A stretch of 15,768 bases of DNA from Bacteroidales bacterium (lineage in GTDB: Bacteria; Bacteroidota; Bacteroidia; Bacteroidales; UBA4181), in the NCBI GenBank assembly GCA_031264715.1, contig JAISDP010000296.1, positions 1-15,768 on the forward strand, read 5' to 3'. Below the pieces are notes generated by a model, which made no database searches, had not been told where the DNA came from, and saw nothing but the letters and a program-made list of their open reading frames with translations. The position numbers and the translations under genes are program-made. Below, in pieces: positions 13,926 to 15,768 of this stretch (within the stretch, counting starts at the first letter, position 1; each line of letters begins with the position of its first letter).

Positions 13926-14118
13926 CTTCGCCGTCGCTCCCAGCCACGCGCCAAAACAAAACAGCCCTTCGGGTTCGCTCGCTTCGCTTTGCCTGTTGTG
14001 TTCCGGTTCGCTTCGCCGCGTAGCTTCCGCTTCCAAAGCGGTGCATGTCGCTCTGCCCGGTTGTGGCGCTGCGTTGCGCAGCGCCACACTAAACTCCGGA
14101 CAAAGCCACACACAGATC
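13926..14118 (+). repeat. Dispersed GC-rich repeat, copy A
   Basis: About 193 bp from CTTCGCCGTCGCTCCCAGCC to CCACACACAGATCAG, same orientation as copies B and C. Shared landmarks are CAGCCACGCGCC, GGTTCGCTTCGCCGCGTAGC, CCGCTTCCAAAGCGGTG and CTAAACTCCGGACAAAGCCACA. This copy has a perfect internal hairpin TGTGGCGCTGCG-TTG-CGCAGCGCCACA (about 14062-14088). Long frames exist on both strands but follow the GC-rich repeats and shift between copies, so protein coding is not supported. Confidence 0.8.
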
Positions 14119-14125
14119 AGTACTG

Positions 14126-14263
14126 TACGAAGAGTCCCCCAAAAATATTTTTGATCGAAAAAAAGTCCCTAACGAAGAATTAACACGATATTTGTCATCC
14201 GTTTCAATGGATGAAATATATTGCCAAAATCTACAGCGGGTTGCATTAACAACCCCGTTGTAA
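14126..14263 (+). pseudogene. C-terminal remnant of an unknown gene
   Basis: Directly after repeat copy A a frame of 45 codons reads with natural protein composition, with segments S-P-K-N-I-F-D-R-K-K-V-P-N-E-E-L and Q-N-L-Q-R-V-A-L-T-T-P-L, and ends in a double stop (TAATAA). It has no suitable start of its own; its 5' side is the repeat. It looks like the 3' end of a gene cut off by the repeat. It sits 12 bases before the next ATG, as if once in an operon with it. Not recognised. Confidence 0.4.
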
Positions 14264-14275
14264 TAATCTAAAACC

Positions 14276-14773
14276 ATGAGAACAGTCACCCTCAAAGAAT
14301 ACGAGTACGGCGGAAAGATTGAAATTTACCAAGCCGTTGACCAAATGGCAAACGACTTCAAAAAAATATACGCCTGTTGCGACCACTTCGCCAAGCAGGG
14401 CGCAAAGACCGTGATAACTCCACACTTCGCCGATACCGTTGGAAACCCGGAATACCATGCAATTTACGCTTCTTTGGAAAATACGCCATATTGGGGACGT
14501 TGTCCCGATTTTAGCGTAAATGGTGTATGGTACGAACACGAGGGGTACGACGAAACAAAGGATTTGAGCAACTTGCATAAAAGAGCCGACAGCTTTTCAA
14601 AAATGATGCAACGCGGGTTAAAGCAGTCCGACAAGCTAATTTTGGAAGATTGCGGGGTTAGTCATTCGTATGTCATGCGTAATTTATACATGCGTATTCA
14701 TTTTGAAAAACAAAACATAAGTGAAGTATATTTCAGAACGGATACAGGTTTGGAACTTATATACAAAAAGTAA
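14276..14773 (+). CDS. Hypothetical protein, possible CdiA-CT / PD-(D/E)XK-like nuclease
   Basis: 165 residues, no signal peptide or membrane segment. The central segment P-Y-W-G-R-C-P-D-F-S-V-N-G-V-W-Y-E-H-E-G (residues 71-90) resembles the core of CdiA C-terminal tRNase-type PD-(D/E)XK domains (PDF-x-(I/V)-(D/N)-G-x-x-(Y/W)-E-x-K), with Asp78 and Glu87 as candidate metal ligands. The usual E-x-K is E-x-E here, so the catalytic lysine would have to come from elsewhere (for example Lys95 or Lys120) or be absent. Later, Q-S-D-K-L-I-L-E-D fits the following beta strand. It follows the TAATAA remnant by 12 bases and is flanked by repeat copies A and B. No immunity partner is obvious beside it. 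It might be a moved toxin-derived domain or a benign relative. Confidence 0.65.
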   Translation: MRTVTLKEYEYGGKIEIYQAVDQMANDFKKIYACCDHFAKQGAKTVITPHFADTVGNPEYHAIYASLENTPYWGRCPDFSVNGVWYEHEGYDETKDLSNLHKRADSFSKMMQRGLKQSDKLILEDCGVSHSYVMRNLYMRIHFEKQNISEVYFRTDTGLELIYKK

Positions 14774-14797
14774 GCGGATTGGCTTGCGCCATCCGCT
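14773..14797 (+). terminator. Hairpin at the stop of the nuclease-like gene
   Basis: AGCGGAT (14773-14779) pairs with ATCCGCT (14791-14797), and GGC with GCC inside, with one bulged T. It starts in the last base of the stop codon. There is no T run on the plus strand; on the minus strand the hairpin is followed by TTACTTTTTG. It may be an mRNA 3'-end stabiliser or a weak terminator. Confidence 0.4.
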
Positions 14798-15060
14798 ATT
14801 ACCGAAACCGCGGCCGCAGTCTCGATGTCGCAAATGTACGACACATATTTCAAAAAAACAAATATTTTTCAAAAAAAACATGTACAGGCTCGACAATACC
14901 GAATTTAACAAATTAATTTCTTCCGGCGATATCGAGAATTTTTAAGCTGGCTTAATAAAATTGATATGAATTTTCCTTAAAGCCTGTCACCCATCGGCAG
15001 CAACAACATCTCAAAACGATATGAATTGGGGGTTACTACAGTTTTAAAATTTATAAAATA
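14798..15060 (+). other. Low-content spacer with a possible decayed reading frame
   Basis: This stretch holds no intact gene. A 21-codon frame starts at 14880 (M-Y-R-L-D-N-T-E-F-N-K-L-I-S-S-G-D-I-E-N-F) and stops at 14945. One frame over, coding-like sequence continues (S-W-L-N-K-I-D-M-N-F-P, a stop, then L-S-P-I-G-S-N-N-I-S-K-R-Y-E-L-G) right up to repeat copy B. A gene broken by a one-base loss in a T tract, a later stop and the repeat is possible but unproven. Confidence 0.3.
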
Positions 15061-15244
15061 CGCTCCCAGCCACGCGCCGGAACAAAACCGCCCTCCGGGT
15101 TCGCTTGCTTCGCTTCGCCTGTTTTGTCCCGGTTCGCTTCGCCGCGTAGCCTCCGCTTCCAAAGCGGTGCATGTCGCTCTGTCCGGTGTGGCGCTGCGCT
15201 GCGCTTCGCCCCACTAAACTCCGGACAAAGCCACATGCAGATCA
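15061..15244 (+). repeat. Dispersed GC-rich repeat, copy B
   Basis: About 184 bp from CGCTCCCAGCCACGCGCC to CCACATGCAGATCA, directly followed by copy C. Its terminal stem GCATGTcGCTcTGTCCGG (about 15167-15185) pairs with CCGGACAaAGCcACATGC (about 15221-15238) at 16 of 18 positions. The inner part is TGTGGCGCTGCGCTGCGCTTCGCCCCAC rather than the perfect hairpin of copy A. Confidence 0.8.
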
Positions 15245-15251
15245 ATTAGCT

Positions 15252-15444
15252 CCGGCTTCGCCTTCGCCGTCGCTCCCAGCCACGCGCCAAAACAAACAGC
15301 CCTCCGGGTTCGCTTCGCCTGTTGTGTTTCGGTTCGCTTCGCCGCGTAGCTTCCGCTTCCAAAGCGGTGTGTGTGGCTCTGCCCGGTGTGGCGCTGCGCT
15401 GCGCTTCGCCCCACTAAACTCCGGACAAAGCCACACACGGATAT
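15252..15444 (+). repeat. Dispersed GC-rich repeat, copy C
   Basis: About 190 bp, tandem to copy B and in the same orientation, starting CTTCGCCGTCGCTCCCAGCC (15262) like copy A. Its terminal stem is GTGTGTGGCT (about 15369-15378) with AGCCACACAC (15429-15438), a perfect 10-bp pairing in which bases differ from copy B on both sides. The inner sequence equals that of copy B. Confidence 0.8.
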
Positions 15445-15475
15445 AATTCGGGTCGGGCTACCGCTCATACTCCTC

Positions 15476-15498
15476 ATTTTGAAAGGAACTTTCAAAAT
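15476..15498. repeat. 23-bp dyad 1 upstream of the RHH gene
   Basis: ATTTTGAAAG-GAA-CTTTCAAAAT is a perfect 10-bp inverted repeat with a 3-base centre, about 140 bases before the RHH start. It has the shape of an operator for a dimeric DNA-binding protein. Confidence 0.5.
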
Positions 15499-15570
15499 TT
15501 GCGGGGTAACCGCTTGTATCCCATGACGCAACGGCGAATGTACCGGAAAAACCGTCAAAAAGCCATGGAA

Positions 15571-15593
15571 TTTTTGATTTTGCAAATCAAAAA
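15571..15593. promoter_or_regulatory. 23-bp dyad 2 overlapping the RHH promoter
   Basis: TTTTTGATTT-TGC-AAATCAAAAA is a perfect 10-bp inverted repeat with a 3-base centre. It covers the TTTG -33 element of the promoter below. Autoregulation by the ribbon-helix-helix protein is the natural inference. Confidence 0.5.
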
Positions 15594-15610
15594 AAAATGT
15601 ATTACATTTG
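15579..15610 (+). promoter_or_regulatory. Bacteroides-type promoter for the RHH gene
   Basis: TTTG at 15579-15582 is followed after 20 bases by TACATTTG (15603-15610), matching the TTTG-N19/20-TAnnTTTG consensus. The gene starts 28 bases downstream, preceded by a purine-rich TAGG. Confidence 0.6.
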
Positions 15611-15637
15611 TACTGCAATTTTATAGCAGAGTGTAGG

Positions 15638-15768
15638 ATGGGAACAGTAAAAAAATCAGTCGCTTTCAGGTTAAACGAAAATTTGCTCAACAGGCTGAAA
15701 GAGGAGGCTAAGAAAGCAAATAGAAGTCTTAACAACTATGTAGAATGTGTTCTTATAGACAGAGTCTA
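15638..15768 (+). CDS. Ribbon-helix-helix (Arc/CopG-like) protein, 3' end beyond window
   Basis: 43 codons are visible from ATG at 15638 to the window edge. K-K-S-V-A-F-R-L-N-E is the beta strand, N-L-L-N-R-L-K-E-E-A-K-K-A-N the first helix, and R-S-L-N-N-Y-V-E-C-V-L the turn and second helix of a ribbon-helix-helix DNA-binding domain. Such proteins are often antitoxins or small repressors, and in this group usually of 50-90 residues. It has its own promoter with a dyad over the -33 site, which suits autorepression. Whether a toxin gene follows cannot be seen here. Confidence 0.8.
   Translation, partial: MGTVKKSVAFRLNENLLNRLKEEAKKANRSLNNYVECVLIDRV

Noticed and set aside
13782..14183. 133-codon plus-strand frame through repeat A
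   Set aside because: It is antisense to the DUF6722-like start, then repeat-derived, and not preserved in copies B and C.
13926..15444. Integron-like attC sites or a CRISPR array
   Set aside because: Only three copies, unequal spacing, repeat units of 190 bp, no attC R-box core recognised and no short-repeat/spacer pattern.
15214..15735. Long minus-strand frame of 173 codons across repeat C and the RHH promoter
   Set aside because: It covers repeat C and the antisense of the RHH gene, and its repeat-derived part differs in frame and content from copies A and B.

Overview
The window is the transfer (tra) operon of a Bacteroidales integrative conjugative element (a CTnDOT-type conjugative transposon) with accessory DNA on both sides. 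The host is inferred to be a Bacteroides/Parabacteroides-like organism. The evidence is the family-specific Tra proteins, A-rich translation leaders instead of strong Shine-Dalgarno sites, TAnnTTTG-type promoter elements, and DUF4116 and DUF6722-like accessory proteins.

Minus strand, 11833 down to 2540: traE, traF, traG, traI, traJ, traK, traL, traM, traN, traO and traQ lie in the canonical order and encode the mating-pair-formation (type IV secretion) machine. TraG is the VirB4-type ATPase, TraE/F/J/K/L are inner-membrane parts, TraI is a secreted VirB5-like protein, TraM is the VirB10-like bridge, TraN and TraO belong to the outer part, and TraQ is a secreted, possibly lipidated protein. 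Most junctions overlap or are only a few bases apart. Two gaps of about 110-120 nt (traG-traI, traJ-traK) each hold an inverted repeat. Products corresponding to traH and traP are not in their expected places. A hairpin terminator closes the operon after traQ. Just beyond it starts a long cytoplasmic DUF4116-repeat gene that runs off the left edge (826 codons visible, with an internal 130-residue duplication).

Upstream of traE (11834-12305) is a non-coding divergent region. It holds a candidate promoter, 10-bp phased TTTG repeats and a nested dyad of about 117 bp with 12-bp perfect outer arms. To its right, on the plus strand, are four small unrecognised genes (12306-13281), at least two of them strongly acidic. 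They run into a densely palindromic zone that ends in a GC-rich multi-hairpin element (13352-13548) closed by a perfect 19-bp inverted repeat.

From 13575 to the right edge the DNA is patchy accessory sequence: a frameshifted small membrane-protein gene (DUF6722-like) with a second tiny membrane ORF, a possible CdiA-CT/PD-(D/E)XK-like nuclease gene, gene remnants, three direct copies (A, B, C) of a GC-rich repeat of about 185-195 bp, and the start of a ribbon-helix-helix gene with its own promoter and two 23-bp dyads. The two most interesting undescribed structures are the triplicated repeat, whose terminal stem shows compensatory changes between copies, and the multi-hairpin element. No tRNA, rRNA, CRISPR array, integrase or relaxase was seen.
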